Assembly: GCF_003675855.1 (NCBI RefSeq)
Contig: NZ_RCIH01000002.1
Coordinates: 495,261 to 559,260, forward strand
Length of the DNA stretch: 64,000 nucleotides
Direction of reading: 5' to 3'
Source: Halostella salina
GTDB taxonomy: Archaea; Halobacteriota; Halobacteria; Halobacteriales; Natronoarchaeaceae
Both the position numbers and the translations under genes were made by a program. Under the pieces are notes generated by a model that saw nothing but the letters and a program-made list of their open reading frames with translations, was not told the origin of the DNA and did not search any database. Below are positions 1 to 8,088 of the stretch, one piece after another (position 1 is the first letter of the stretch; every line of letters begins with the position of its first letter).

Positions 1-167
1 TCCGCGCCGACCTCGCCGAGGATCCCCGCGGAGAGCGAGACGCCGAGCGTGACGAACGTGATGACGGCGGCGACGCCGATGACGACGCCGAGCGTCGTCA
101 GCGCCGACCGGAGCTTGTGGCCGCGGATCGACCGCCAGGCGAGGCGGAGGCTCTCCCGGAGCCTCAT
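1..167 (-). CDS. ABC transporter permease, FtsX/MacB type (N-terminal fragment)
   Basis: Only the first 55 codons lie in the window; the rest is beyond the left edge. The visible N-terminus has an Arg-rich cytoplasmic start ([20 protein letters not shown]), then a hydrophobic helix with a [13 protein letters not shown] core. That order is the hallmark of MacB-type FtsX permeases, whose first helix precedes a large extracellular domain. Its ATG overlaps the stop of the upstream ATPase gene (ATGA), so the two are translationally coupled and should form one exporter or mechanotransmission-type ABC system. The substrate cannot be told from this fragment. Confidence 0.8.
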   Translation of the reverse strand, partial: MRLRESLRLAWRSIRGHKLRSALTTLGVVIGVAAVITFVTLGVSLSAGILGEVGA

Positions 168-892
168 CCCGCCACCTCGGCGTCGTCGACCGTTTCGACC
201 CGTTCGATGCGGCCGTCGAGGAGGTGGACGATCCGCTCGGCGCGCTCGGCGATGTGGCGCTCGTGGGTGACGACCAGCAGGGTGTTGCCTTCCGCGTGGA
301 CCTCGTCCAGCAGGTCCATGATCGTCGCGCCGGTGTCCGTGTCGAGGTTCCCGGTCGGCTCGTCGGCGAGCACGAGCGTCGGCTCCGTGACGAGCGCGCG
401 GGCGATGGCGACGCGCTGGCGCTGGCCGCCGGAGAGTTCGTTCGGCCGGTGGTCGCCCCGATCGCCGAGGCCGACCCGCTCCAGTATCGCCGCGGCCCGG
501 CGCTCGCGCTCGGCGGCGGGGACGCCCTGGAAGATCAGCGGCATGGCGACGTTCTCCCGGGCGGTGAGCCGCGGCATGAGGTTGAACGTCTGGAACACGA
601 AGCCGATCTCGTCGCCGCGCAGCGCGGTGCGCTCGCGGTCGGAGAGCGCGGTCACGTCGGTCCCGTCGACGCCGACGACGCCGTCGGTCGGCGTGTCGAG
701 ACAGCCGACGAGGTTCATCAGCGTGCTCTTGCCCGAGCCGCTCGGGCCCATGACGGCGGTGTAGGAGCCGCGGGGCAGCTCCAGGTCGACGCCGTCGAGC
801 GCGTGGACCGGCTCGCCGATGCGGTACGTCTTGCGCACGCCCGAAAGGGAGATGGCGGGGTCGGCTGCCGTGACGGCGGGGTCGTCGGCCAT
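164..892 (-). CDS. ABC transporter ATP-binding protein, LolD/MacB family
   Basis: A 242-residue ATPase that would power the FtsX-type permease encoded immediately after it. Walker A (GPSGSGKST) is at residues 49-57, the Q-loop at about 101, the LSGGQ signature at 153-157, and Walker B with ADEPTGNLD at about 173-182. The GNLD element after Walker B and the sequence around residues 20-35 ([15 protein letters not shown]) are typical of the LolD/MacB/FtsE subgroup rather than nutrient importers. The start is placed at MADD. The reading frame stays open upstream, but that part is antisense to rpiA and has no coding character. Confidence 0.92.
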   Translation of the reverse strand: MADDPAVTAADPAISLSGVRKTYRIGEPVHALDGVDLELPRGSYTAVMGPSGSGKSTLMNLVGCLDTPTDGVVGVDGTDVTALSDRERTALRGDEIGFVFQTFNLMPRLTARENVAMPLIFQGVPAAERERRAAAILERVGLGDRGDHRPNELSGGQRQRVAIARALVTEPTLVLADEPTGNLDTDTGATIMDLLDEVHAEGNTLLVVTHERHIAERAERIVHLLDGRIERVETVDDAEVAG

Positions 893-976
893 GCACGCGC
901 TAGGGCCGGATCGGGCAAAAGGGTGACCCGGTTGCGGCGCGGTGTCGGTTCCCCGCACCGCCGCCGTCGCCGGGGC

Positions 977-981
977 TTTTT
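977..981 (+). promoter_or_regulatory. TATA-like box for rpiA
   Basis: A TTTTT run inside GC-rich DNA is centred 28 bases before the rpiA ATG. This matches the archaeal TATA-to-start spacing expected for a leaderless transcript. Confidence 0.45.
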
Positions 982-1006
982 CTCCCTGCGGCGCGGGGTC
1001 GTCGGT

Positions 1007-1693
1007 ATGAAGCAACGCGGCGGGTCGACGGCGGCGAAGCGCAGGGCGGGCGAGCGGGCGGCCGAGGTGGTCGCGGACGGCATGGTCGTCGGGCTGGGCA
1101 CCGGGAGCACGGCCGCACACGCGATCCGGGCCATCGGCGAGGCGGTCGACGCCGGGCTGGACGTTCGGGGCGTCCCGACCTCGTTTCAGTCGCGCCAGCT
1201 CGCCATCGACGCCGGCATCCCGCTGGTCGGGCTGGACGAGGTCGAGACGGTCGACCTCGCCATCGACGGCGCGGACCAGTTCGCCGGCGGGGATCTGGTG
1301 AAAGGCGGCGGCGCGGCTCACGCCCGCGAGAAGGTGGTCGACGCGACGGCCGACCGGTTCGTGGTCGTCGCCGACCCGTCGAAGGCGGCGGAGCGGCTCG
1401 ACCACCCCGTCCCCGTGGAGGTGCTGCCGGACGCGCGCTCGCTCGTCGCCGAGCGCGTGGACGAGTTCGGCGGCGACCCGACGCTCCGGGCGGCCGAGGG
1501 GAAGGACGGCCCGGTCGTCACCGACAACGGCAACCTCGTGCTGGACTGTGCGTTCGGCGCGATCGACGACCCCGGCGGACTAGCCGGACGGCTGTCGGCG
1601 GTACCGGGCGTCGTCGCGCACGGGCTGTTCGTCGGGATGGCGGACGAGATACTCGTCGGTCACGGTGACGGCGTCGACGCAAAAAATCCCTGA
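1007..1693 (+). CDS. rpiA: Ribose-5-phosphate isomerase A
   Basis: A 228-residue cytoplasmic enzyme interconverting ribose 5-phosphate and ribulose 5-phosphate for nucleotide and pentose metabolism. The phosphate-binding motif GLGTGST is at 29-35, the substrate loop DGADQ at about 88-92, and the catalytic [11 protein letters not shown] segment at 99-109, where the Glu is the expected general base. Length fits the RpiA family. The ATG is preceded at the right distance by a T-run promoter, while the frame further upstream is only a shadow of the ABC ATPase gene. It is divergent from that gene. Confidence 0.95.
   Translation: MKQRGGSTAAKRRAGERAAEVVADGMVVGLGTGSTAAHAIRAIGEAVDAGLDVRGVPTSFQSRQLAIDAGIPLVGLDEVETVDLAIDGADQFAGGDLVKGGGAAHAREKVVDATADRFVVVADPSKAAERLDHPVPVEVLPDARSLVAERVDEFGGDPTLRAAEGKDGPVVTDNGNLVLDCAFGAIDDPGGLAGRLSAVPGVVAHGLFVGMADEILVGHGDGVDAKNP
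1681..1686 (-). terminator. T-run downstream of the histone-fold gene
   Basis: On the minus strand, six consecutive T residues lie about 45 bases past the stop of the DUF1931 gene, overlapping the last codons of convergent rpiA. Archaeal termination needs mainly a T-tract, so this is a plausible terminator. No hairpin is needed or seen. Confidence 0.3.
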
Positions 1694-1730
1694 ACGGTGG
1701 AACCGGTCAGGTTCGAAGCGGAAGGCCTGC

Positions 1731-1898
1731 TTACAGGTCGCGCGGCTGGACCGTCTTCCGGTCGTTGGCCTCGGCTCGCTCGGCGGCGTCGGCGAGGAGC
1801 TCGTCGACCTCCTCGTCGAGGGCCTCGTAGAAGTCGGAGGCAACGTTCTTGTCGTCGAGCGCTTCCTTGACGGCTGCTTTGACAATGAGGTCTGCCAT
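1731..1898 (-). CDS. DUF1931-type small histone-fold protein
   Basis: A 55-residue protein starting MADLIVKAAVKEAL and ending NDRKTVQPRDL. The KTVQPRDL end is the characteristic last histone-fold motif (compare archaeal histones), and the whole protein reads as one compact helix-strap-helix unit. Haloarchaea carry many copies of this DUF1931-type family. A DNA-associated or regulatory role is inferred from the fold, not shown. A clear TATA box lies 28 bases before the ATG, so the mRNA is probably leaderless and well expressed. Confidence 0.8.
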   Translation of the reverse strand: MADLIVKAAVKEALDDKNVASDFYEALDEEVDELLADAAERAEANDRKTVQPRDL

Positions 1899-1922
1899 AC
1901 GAACGGGAGTTGCCCGGCACCC

Positions 1923-1929
1923 TTTATAA
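1923..1929 (-). promoter_or_regulatory. TATA box of the DUF1931 gene
   Basis: TTATAAA on the minus strand is centred about 28 bases upstream of the ATG at 1898, giving a leaderless transcript. Confidence 0.6.
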
Positions 1930-2057
1930 GGTTTCTCAAATCGCCCGGGAAGCGGGCCTGAGTCGGGCGTACAGCGTGGGATCGGTTCGCAGACCCGGCG
2001 GAGTGTGTCGCGCCGGGGGAGCGACAGGCAGGAGTGGATCGGGCGCTGACGGGGGGT

Positions 2058-2819
2058 ATGCGCGACATACTGGAGGCCGTCGCGGCCGGCGACCTGACGC
2101 CGGCACAGGCCGAGGCCGAACTGCGGGGCTACGCGACCGGCGAGGCGGGGCGGTTCGACGCCGCCCGCGAACAGCGAAGCGGCGTGCCCGAGGCGGTGTA
2201 CGGCGAGGGGAAGACGCCCGACGAGGTGGCCGAACTCGTCGCCACCGCCGTCGAGACGACGGGACGGGGGATCGCGACCCGCGTCGACGACGCCGCGGTG
2301 GCGGCGGTCCGCGAGCGGGTCGCGGACGAACATCTCGATGCGACCGTCGACCACCGCGAGCGCTCGCGGGTGCTGATCGTCCGCGCCGACGACTTCGAGC
2401 CGCCGGACCTCGATGCGACCGTGGGGGTCGTGACGGGCGGCACCGCCGACGCCGGGCCGGCAGGGGAAGCCGAAGCCATCGCCGCGGCGATGGGTGCGAC
2501 CGTCGAACGGGTCCACGACGTGGGCGTCGCCAGCATCGTCCGCCTGCTCGACCAGGTCGACGACCTCCGGGACCTGGACGTGCTGGTCGTCGCGGCCGGC
2601 CGCGAGGGCGCGCTGCCGACCGTCGTCGCCGGGCTGGTCGACACCCCCGTGATCGGGCTGCCGGTCGCCAGCGGCTACGGCCACGGCGGCGACGGCGAAG
2701 CGGCGCTCTCCGGACTGCTCCAGTCCTGTACCGTCCTGTCCACGGTCAACGTCGACGCCGGCTTCGTCGCGGGGGCACAGGCCGGTCTCGTCGCCCGTGC
2801 CGTCGACGGGTCTAACTAA
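2058..2819 (+). CDS. larB: LarB-like nickel-pincer cofactor biosynthesis protein
   Basis: A 253-residue protein with an N-terminal helical part (about 1-110) and a PurE/AIR-carboxylase-like C-terminal domain. The C-terminal signature runs from LPVASGYGHGGDGEAALSGL through a Cys-containing turn to VNVDAGFVAGAQAG, which matches the LarB family. LarB carboxylates and hydrolyses nicotinic acid adenine dinucleotide, the first step to the nickel-pincer nucleotide of lactate racemase. No larC or larE is visible nearby, so the pathway assignment rests on family similarity. The ATG at 2058 is preferred over an in-frame GTG 24 bases upstream because homologues begin MRDILEAV. Confidence 0.85.
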   Translation: MRDILEAVAAGDLTPAQAEAELRGYATGEAGRFDAAREQRSGVPEAVYGEGKTPDEVAELVATAVETTGRGIATRVDDAAVAAVRERVADEHLDATVDHRERSRVLIVRADDFEPPDLDATVGVVTGGTADAGPAGEAEAIAAAMGATVERVHDVGVASIVRLLDQVDDLRDLDVLVVAAGREGALPTVVAGLVDTPVIGLPVASGYGHGGDGEAALSGLLQSCTVLSTVNVDAGFVAGAQAGLVARAVDGSN

Positions 2820-2933
2820 ATCGGAAAATAACACCGCTGTCTCTCCGAGTAATACTCCGGATACCAGTGGTATAATTCTCGAAACCCCAATTCAATTTCC
2901 CGAACTCCGAAATCGGGTCCAATTTTGGAAAGA

Positions 2934-2984
2934 ATATAAACCGTAGCAGGCCGTACTCAAAAACGCCGGCATCAGACGTGCCGG
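2934..2984 (+). promoter_or_regulatory. TATA box and 5'-UTR hairpin of the DUF7563-like gene
   Basis: An ATATAAA box at 2934-2940 sits in an unusually AT-rich stretch (about 2820-2945). It would start transcription near 2963-2966. A 6-bp hairpin (2966-2971 with 2979-2984, loop of 7) then opens the 5' leader and ends 9 bases before the ATG. Confidence 0.45.
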
Positions 2985-2993
2985 ACGACAACA

Positions 2994-3143
2994 ATGCCCA
3001 CGTGTGACCACTGCGACGCACACGTCTCCGAGCGGTTCGCGCGTGTGTTCGCAGACGAGCACGGGCGCATCTTCGCCTGTCCAGGCTGTTCGGCGAACGC
3101 AGGAATCGCCGAGGCCGCCCGACAGCGCGCCCGGGGCTCGTGA
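2994..3143 (+). CDS. Small zinc-ribbon protein, DUF7563-like
   Basis: A 49-residue protein with two CxxC knuckles, CDHC at residues 4-7 and CPGC at 29-32, separated by about 20 residues: one compact zinc ribbon. The sequence (MPTCDHC, then VSERFARVF) resembles the haloarchaeal family usually labelled DUF7563. Its function is unknown; zinc binding is inferred from cysteine spacing. It is preceded by its own TATA box and a small hairpin in the leader. Confidence 0.75.
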   Translation: MPTCDHCDAHVSERFARVFADEHGRIFACPGCSANAGIAEAARQRARGS

Positions 3144-3229
3144 GACCACTGAGACAGTCAGCGGACGACCACCACGCGAAGCCTTTCTCTATCACGCCGT
3201 TTTTGCCCGGCGACGACGACTCCCCACCA

Positions 3230-3469
3230 GTGACACATCACGTGTACGTCGTCGAGTGCGCCGACGGCACGCTCTACACCGGCTACACGACCGACGTGGA
3301 GCGGCGCGTCGCCGAACACGACGCCGGCGAGGGCGCGAAGTACACCAGGGGCCGGACGCCGGTCGAACTCGTCCACACCGAGTCATTCGACTCGAAGTCG
3401 GCGGCGATGTCCCGGGAACACGAGATCAAGTCGCTCTCGCGGGCCGCGAAGGAGCGGCTGGTCGAGTGA
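3230..3469 (+). CDS. GIY-YIG nuclease-superfamily protein (UPF0213/YhbQ-like)
   Basis: A 79-residue protein with the GIY-YIG core: [17 protein letters not shown] at the N-terminus (VYV and YTG replace the two name motifs), the Arg in VERRVAEHD, and the Glu in SREHEIKSL near residue 65. The length matches the single-domain UPF0213 family, whose members are putative structure-specific nucleases. The GTG at 3230 is chosen because the GIY-YIG domain begins directly after it; the longer frame upstream only reads across the end of the zinc-ribbon gene. Confidence 0.85.
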   Translation: MTHHVYVVECADGTLYTGYTTDVERRVAEHDAGEGAKYTRGRTPVELVHTESFDSKSAAMSREHEIKSLSRAAKERLVE

Positions 3470-3475
3470 GGGGGG

Positions 3476-3481
3476 TTTTTT
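3476..3481 (+). promoter_or_regulatory. T6 run: terminator and/or TATA box
   Basis: Six T residues directly after the GIY-YIG stop can terminate that gene. The same run is centred 28 bases before the phosphohexomutase ATG, so it may also act as that gene's TATA box. Confidence 0.45.
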
Positions 3482-3505
3482 CGCCCTCGGCGGCGTTTGG
3501 CCGGT

Positions 3506-4885
3506 ATGGAGACGCCGATAACGTTCGGGACCGACGGGTGGCGGACGACCCTCTCGGAGTTCACCGACGCCCGCGTCCGGATGGTCGGGCAGGCCGTCGC
3601 GACGTACCTCGACGACGAGGGCCGGGGCACGGACCCGGTGGCGGTGGGGTACGACGCCCGTGAGAGCTCCCGCGGGTTCGCAGAGGAACTGGCCCGCGTG
3701 CTCGCCGCCAACGGCCACGACGTGCTGTTGCCCGAGCGCGACCGCCCGACGCCGCTGGTCGCCTGGGCCATCGTCGAGCGCGACCTGGCGGGCGCGCTGA
3801 TGGTGACGGCCTCGCACAACCCGCCCGAGTACAACGGCGTGAAGTTCATCCCCGAGGACGGCGCGCCGGCCCTGCCCGAGGTCACCGACGCCATCGAGGC
3901 CCGGCTCGCGGAGCCGGAGCCGCTCCCGGCCGACCAGCACGGGACCGTCCGGGAGGTCGACCTGGCGACGCCCCACGCCGACCACGCGCTCGACCTGGTC
4001 GACGCGGACCTCGCGGACCTGACGGTCGCCTACGACGCGATCCACGGCAGCGGCCGCGGGACGACCGACGCGCTGCTGGAGCGGGCCGGCGCGACCGTCG
4101 AACGCCTGCGCTGCGAGCGCGACCCCGACTTCGGCGGCGCGTCGCCCGAGCCGAGCGCGGAGCAGCTGACCGAGCTGGTCGACGCGGTCCAGAACGGTGA
4201 CGCCGACCTGGGGATCGCAAACGACGGCGACGCCGACCGGCTGGCGGTCGTCACGCCCGAGCGCGGCTTCCTCGACGAGAACCTGTTTTTCGCGGCGCTG
4301 TACGACTACCTCCTCGAAACCGACGCGGGGCCGGCCGTCCGGAGCGTCTCGACCACGTTCCTCATCGACCGCGTCGCCGAGGCCCACGGCGAGGAGGTGA
4401 TCGAGACGCCGGTCGGCTTCAAGTGGGTCGCGGCGGCGATGGCCGACCACGACGCGCTGGTCGGCGGCGAGGAGAGCGGCGGCTTCACCGTCCGCGGCCA
4501 CGTCCGGGAGAAGGACGGCGTGCTGACGGCGCTCTTGGCCGGGGCCGCCGCGGCCGCGGAGCCGTTCGACGACCGCGTCGACCGCCTGCTCGACGCCCAC
4601 GGCGAGATCTACCAGGGGAAAATAAGCGTCGACTGTCCCGACGCCGAGAAGGAACGCGTCGTCGCGGACCTGGAGGGAGTCATCCCCGACGAGGTCGCGG
4701 GCGCGGCCGTCGAGGACGTGGTCACCGTCGACGGGTTCAAGCTCCTGCTCGCGGACGGCTCGTGGACGCTCGTCCGGCCCAGCGGCACCGAGCCGAAGCT
4801 CCGCGTCTACGCCGAGGCCGACAGCGAGGCCCGCGTCGAGACGCTGCTCGCCGAGGGGCGCGAACTGGTCGAGCCGCTGGTCTGA
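3506..4885 (+). CDS. Phosphoglucomutase/phosphomannomutase family protein
   Basis: A 459-residue alpha-D-phosphohexomutase that moves phosphate between C1 and C6 of a hexose phosphate through a phosphoserine. Signature motifs are in the family order: active-site TASHNPPEYNG with Ser103, the Mg-binding DGDADR at about 239-244, the sugar-specificity loop GGEESGG at about 325, and the phosphate-binding RPSGTEPK near residue 425. Substrate (glucose, mannose or glucosamine phosphate) cannot be fixed from sequence. The start METPITFGTDGWR is the usual N-terminus; an in-frame codon 9 bases upstream is less likely. Confidence 0.92.
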   Translation: METPITFGTDGWRTTLSEFTDARVRMVGQAVATYLDDEGRGTDPVAVGYDARESSRGFAEELARVLAANGHDVLLPERDRPTPLVAWAIVERDLAGALMVTASHNPPEYNGVKFIPEDGAPALPEVTDAIEARLAEPEPLPADQHGTVREVDLATPHADHALDLVDADLADLTVAYDAIHGSGRGTTDALLERAGATVERLRCERDPDFGGASPEPSAEQLTELVDAVQNGDADLGIANDGDADRLAVVTPERGFLDENLFFAALYDYLLETDAGPAVRSVSTTFLIDRVAEAHGEEVIETPVGFKWVAAAMADHDALVGGEESGGFTVRGHVREKDGVLTALLAGAAAAAEPFDDRVDRLLDAHGEIYQGKISVDCPDAEKERVVADLEGVIPDEVAGAAVEDVVTVDGFKLLLADGSWTLVRPSGTEPKLRVYAEADSEARVETLLAEGRELVEPLV

Positions 4886-4922
4886 GCGACGGAGTTACCC
4901 GTACGCCGCCGGTAGGCGTCCC

Positions 4923-5111
4923 ATGGTCTCCCGCGACACGAAGGTGACTGCCGTGTTCGTCGTCCTCGGCGTGGCCGCCTGGCTGGCGACGGACGCCGTC
5001 GCCGACGGCCCCTGGCCCTGGATCGTCCTGTTCGGCGTCGGCGTGCTGGTGCCGATGCTGGTCAACGACCGTCTCGACGCCCGAGCGGCCGGCGACGACG
5101 CGGACCGCTAG
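4923..5111 (+). CDS. Small membrane protein, unknown function
   Basis: A 62-residue protein with two predicted membrane helices (about 7-24 and 30-48) and a charged, Arg/Asp-rich C-terminus. No family recognised. Its last codon overlaps the stop of the convergent acetyltransferase gene by 4 bases. Confidence 0.6.
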   Translation: MVSRDTKVTAVFVVLGVAAWLATDAVADGPWPWIVLFGVGVLVPMLVNDRLDARAAGDDADR

Positions 5112-5518
5112 CGCGCCCCGCGAAGCCGCCCGTCATCCCCCGGTTCGATATCGAACCCCAGCGATTCGTAGAAGGGTCGCACGTCCGGGTCGAACGCCGC
5201 GGTGAGCCGGTCGGTCTGCTCGGCGGCGGTCTCCACGAGCGCGGTGCCGACCCCCTGCCCCCGGCGGGACCGATTCACGGCGACGGCCGCGACGTGCGCG
5301 CCGTGGTCACGCGGTTCGAGCACGAGCGCCCCGACGACCCGGTCCCCGGCGACGGCGACGAGCGCGTCGCCCCGGGCTATCGCGCCCGCCACGTCGCCCG
5401 GGTCGAGCATCGCCGCGTCGACCACCCGCCGGACGGCGACGCGTTCGTCGGGCCGGGCCTCGCGGACGACGACGCCGTCCGACTGACCGCCGTCCCGGCT
5501 CCCGTCGCCGTCGCTCAT
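5108..5518 (-). CDS. GNAT-family N-acetyltransferase
   Basis: A 136-residue protein with a complete GNAT fold order. The acetyl-CoA pyrophosphate loop is RRGQGVGTALV (about residues 89-99), after the strand HVAAVAVNRS, and the C-terminal FYESLGFDI segment is the usual beta6/alpha4 end. The substrate is unknown. Its ATG overlaps the stop of the samp2 gene (ATGA), so the two are co-transcribed and translationally coupled; this is the only functional hint. The first 20 residues are a polar, probably disordered extension. Confidence 0.88.
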   Translation of the reverse strand: MSDGDGSRDGGQSDGVVVREARPDERVAVRRVVDAAMLDPGDVAGAIARGDALVAVAGDRVVGALVLEPRDHGAHVAAVAVNRSRRGQGVGTALVETAAEQTDRLTAAFDPDVRPFYESLGFDIEPGDDGRLRGAR

Positions 5519-5712
5519 CCCCCTTTGATCAGCCGCACCACGGTGACGCGCTCGGCCTCGACCGGCTGGTCCTCCGGGACGGGGCGTCCGTCCACCATCG
5601 CCGTCGCCTCGTGCGGCGAGAGGTCGACCGCGGCGAGCAGGTCGGCGTACGTCGGGTCCTCGACGGACACCTCGTGGGTCCCCTCGCCCGCGACCTCGAC
5701 GGTGACGTTCAT
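5515..5712 (-). CDS. samp2: Ubiquitin-like small archaeal modifier protein SAMP2
   Basis: A 65-residue beta-grasp protein starting MNVTVEV and ending VVRLIKGG. The Gly-Gly C-terminus and the sequence LSPHEATAMVDGRPVPEDQPV match haloarchaeal SAMP2, which is adenylated by the E1-like UbaA, conjugated to protein lysines, and also needed for tRNA thiolation. It is the first gene of an operon with the GNAT gene, overlapping by 4 bases. The start is fixed by the conserved N-terminal strand. Confidence 0.92.
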   Translation of the reverse strand: MNVTVEVAGEGTHEVSVEDPTYADLLAAVDLSPHEATAMVDGRPVPEDQPVEAERVTVVRLIKGG

Positions 5713-5808
5713 GGCGCGGGGTTGCCCGCCAGCGGGGGTAAGGCTGTCGTTGCGGCCACATCGACCCTGACCACAAACGGTACTACCCCGGACTGTGTGC
5801 GCCCGGAT

Positions 5809-7143
5809 ATGTCGAACGGAGAACACTCGCGACGTGAGTGGCTGACTGCGCTCGGCTCCGCGGGGCTCCTCGGGCTCGCCGGCTGCTCGTCGGCACGCGA
5901 TGACGACGACGGTGCTTTCCGGACCGGAACCGGCACCGCGACGGACGCCACGGGGACGGGCACCACGGCGGGCGATGGGACCACGGACGACGGGACGACG
6001 ACCGAGGACTCGTCGGCGGCCGAGACGGTGCCGGTCGCGGTTCTCGCACCGACCAGCGGCGGGCTCGGCGACCTCGGGACGAGCCAGCTTCGGGGTGCCG
6101 AACTCGCCGTCGAGCGGGTGAACGAGTCCGACGCCTACGGCTTCGGGATCGAACTCGCGACCGCCGACACCGAGGCCCACCCCAACAGGGCCCGCGCGGA
6201 GCTCGAACAGATCGCCGGCGAACAGGGCGTGGATTTCGCCGTCGGCGGGATCACCGCCCCGGTGTCGCTCGCGCTCTCGGAGGTCGCCTGGGAGTTCGAA
6301 CAGGTCTACTTTTCCGGCAGCCAGACGGCGACGATCACCGGGTCGTCGTGCAACCCGGGGACCTTCCGGTGCGAGACGAGTACGGCCCGGATGGCCGGGG
6401 CGCTGTCGTCGTTCGTCGCGGCAGACCTCGGTTCGAACGTCTGGTTCCACTACGCCGACTACGCCTACGGCAACGACGTGTACGAGATGGTCCGCGAGGC
6501 GCTGGCGAGCACCGACGACGCGTTCGCCGAGGCCGGGAACTCGACCTCCGAGATCGGCACGACCGATTTCTCGACGGTCATCGAGCGGATCGGGCAGTCG
6601 GACGCCGAGACGGTCGTGCTCGGCCTGCCCCCGTCGGACCTCGTCACCTTCCTCGCACAGGCCGACGCCAGGGGGCTGTCCGACGAGGTGGCCCTCGCCA
6701 GCCCCTCCGGCGGGTCCCGTGCCGTCCGCCGGGGTGCCGGGGAGAGCGCCGTCGGCACCTACGGCGGTGTCCGCTACCACCCGTCGCTGGAGACGGGCGA
6801 CAACCGGGCGTTCGTCGACGCCTACGCGAGCCGGCACGGCGAACGCCCGGACAACTTCGCCCGCGTCGGCTTCGACTCGGTTCGGCTCGTCGCGAAGGGT
6901 ATCCGGGCCGCGGGGAGCACGGACCCCGGCGACGTTCGCGACGCCCTCAAGGGCGACACCTTCACGACCGTGCTCGGGGACGTGATCATCAGCCCGGAGA
7001 ACCGCCAGGCGATAAACCCCGCCTGGGTCGGTGAACTGACCGCCGGCTCCGAGTATCCGGACGTCGAACTCCAGCACGAGGTCGGGGCCGACGAGCTACT
7101 CCTGCCGGGCAGCGAACTCGCGCGTCAGTGCGGCGACCGCTGA
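5809..7143 (+). CDS. Extracellular receptor-type ligand-binding lipoprotein (branched-chain amino acid binding family)
   Basis: A 444-residue exported lipoprotein. The N-terminus has a twin-arginine-like SRREW motif, a hydrophobic stretch and an LAGC lipobox (Cys at about 27), then a long Thr/Asp/Gly linker (about 30-75) typical of haloarchaeal lipoproteins. The rest is a two-lobed periplasmic-binding fold of the LivJ/receptor-ligand class (VPVAVLAPTSGGLGDLG at the start of lobe 1). No permease or ATPase gene is adjacent, so the partner transporter or transducer must be encoded elsewhere. The C-terminus overlaps the convergent downstream gene by 48 bases. Confidence 0.85.
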   Translation: MSNGEHSRREWLTALGSAGLLGLAGCSSARDDDDGAFRTGTGTATDATGTGTTAGDGTTDDGTTTEDSSAAETVPVAVLAPTSGGLGDLGTSQLRGAELAVERVNESDAYGFGIELATADTEAHPNRARAELEQIAGEQGVDFAVGGITAPVSLALSEVAWEFEQVYFSGSQTATITGSSCNPGTFRCETSTARMAGALSSFVAADLGSNVWFHYADYAYGNDVYEMVREALASTDDAFAEAGNSTSEIGTTDFSTVIERIGQSDAETVVLGLPPSDLVTFLAQADARGLSDEVALASPSGGSRAVRRGAGESAVGTYGGVRYHPSLETGDNRAFVDAYASRHGERPDNFARVGFDSVRLVAKGIRAAGSTDPGDVRDALKGDTFTTVLGDVIISPENRQAINPAWVGELTAGSEYPDVELQHEVGADELLLPGSELARQCGDR

Positions 7144-7938
7144 CCGGAAGGCCCGCCGCTGTTCGTCCGTCGCACCGAGCAGTTCGCGGTGGTGTTCCCG
7201 CAGGATCGACTCCAGCACGCGGTCGTACACCGCATCGACGGTGACCGCCGACCCCTGCCCCGTCACGTCGTCGGCGACCGCCTCGAACCGGCTGTCGGTC
7301 GCCCACGACTCGGCTCGCGCTTCCGGGTCGAAGTCGGTCGCTCCCGGTTCTGACTCCGGCCTCGTCCCGACCGCCGGGTTCGGGAGTTCGGCCCGGGCAC
7401 CGGTCTTGTTCCGGAGGACGACGCCAGCGGCCGGTCCGTCGTACCAGCGCGACTCCGGGAACGCGTACGTCTCGGGGTCGAAGTCGGCCGCCCGGACCTC
7501 CTTCGCGACCGCGTTGACGGGCGTCAGGCCGAGTTTCGAGAAGGCCTGCTCGGCCCTGTCGGGCGGGAGGAACGCCCCGTCGGCCCCCGACCAGACCTCG
7601 TAGCCCAGAAACGACGGGAGCCGGTCCCAGTCGTAGTCGACGCCGCGGTCGTGTGTCGACACGCCGAAAAACACCACGTCCCCGACGCGCTCGGCGGCGC
7701 TCCGGAGCGCCTCGCGGTCGAGTCGCTCCCGGACGTGACGGACGGTGTGCCGGTACGGCGCGGGGACCCCGTCGGACTCGAACACGCGCTCCCGGTCGCC
7801 GAACCGGACGACGCCGGTCTCCGCGAGTCGGAACCGGCAGTGGCCGCCGACGACGCGCTCCTGCACCCAGAGGTGGCCGCCGTCGAAGAGGTCCGGCGGT
7901 GCGTCGTCGACGTGAGGGCGGTCGGGTGGGGCCTGCAT
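7096..7938 (-). CDS. RNA-ligase-like nucleotidyltransferase with altered active site
   Basis: A 280-residue protein that reads like the haloarchaeal RNA-ligase-family proteins: HLWVQERVVGGHCRFRL near residue 22, FFGVSTHDRGVDYDWDRLPSF in the middle, and GPAAGVVLRNKTGARA near residue 180. In active nucleotidyltransferases motif I is KxDG; here the aligned residues are R28-V-V-G31, so the nucleotide-accepting Lys is missing, and the Glu expected in motif IV is Ala. The fold assignment is inference. It may be a non-catalytic RNA-binding descendant. An in-frame GTG at 8010 would add 24 residues; the ATG at 7938 is preferred. Confidence 0.6.
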   Translation of the reverse strand: MQAPPDRPHVDDAPPDLFDGGHLWVQERVVGGHCRFRLAETGVVRFGDRERVFESDGVPAPYRHTVRHVRERLDREALRSAAERVGDVVFFGVSTHDRGVDYDWDRLPSFLGYEVWSGADGAFLPPDRAEQAFSKLGLTPVNAVAKEVRAADFDPETYAFPESRWYDGPAAGVVLRNKTGARAELPNPAVGTRPESEPGATDFDPEARAESWATDSRFEAVADDVTGQGSAVTVDAVYDRVLESILREHHRELLGATDEQRRAFRSAVAALTREFAARQE

Positions 7939-8088
7939 CGCTTCGTCGGGTCCCACTCCGTGCTGGTACTTCCCTGCTTCGGCGACGGCGGCGTTTCGGT
8001 GGGACGCCACCTGGCGTCAACCTCCCAGTTCGCTTCCAAAAACTCGGTTCAGGGAACGCTTTCCCCGCCGGACCGCGCAGTGTGTCCC

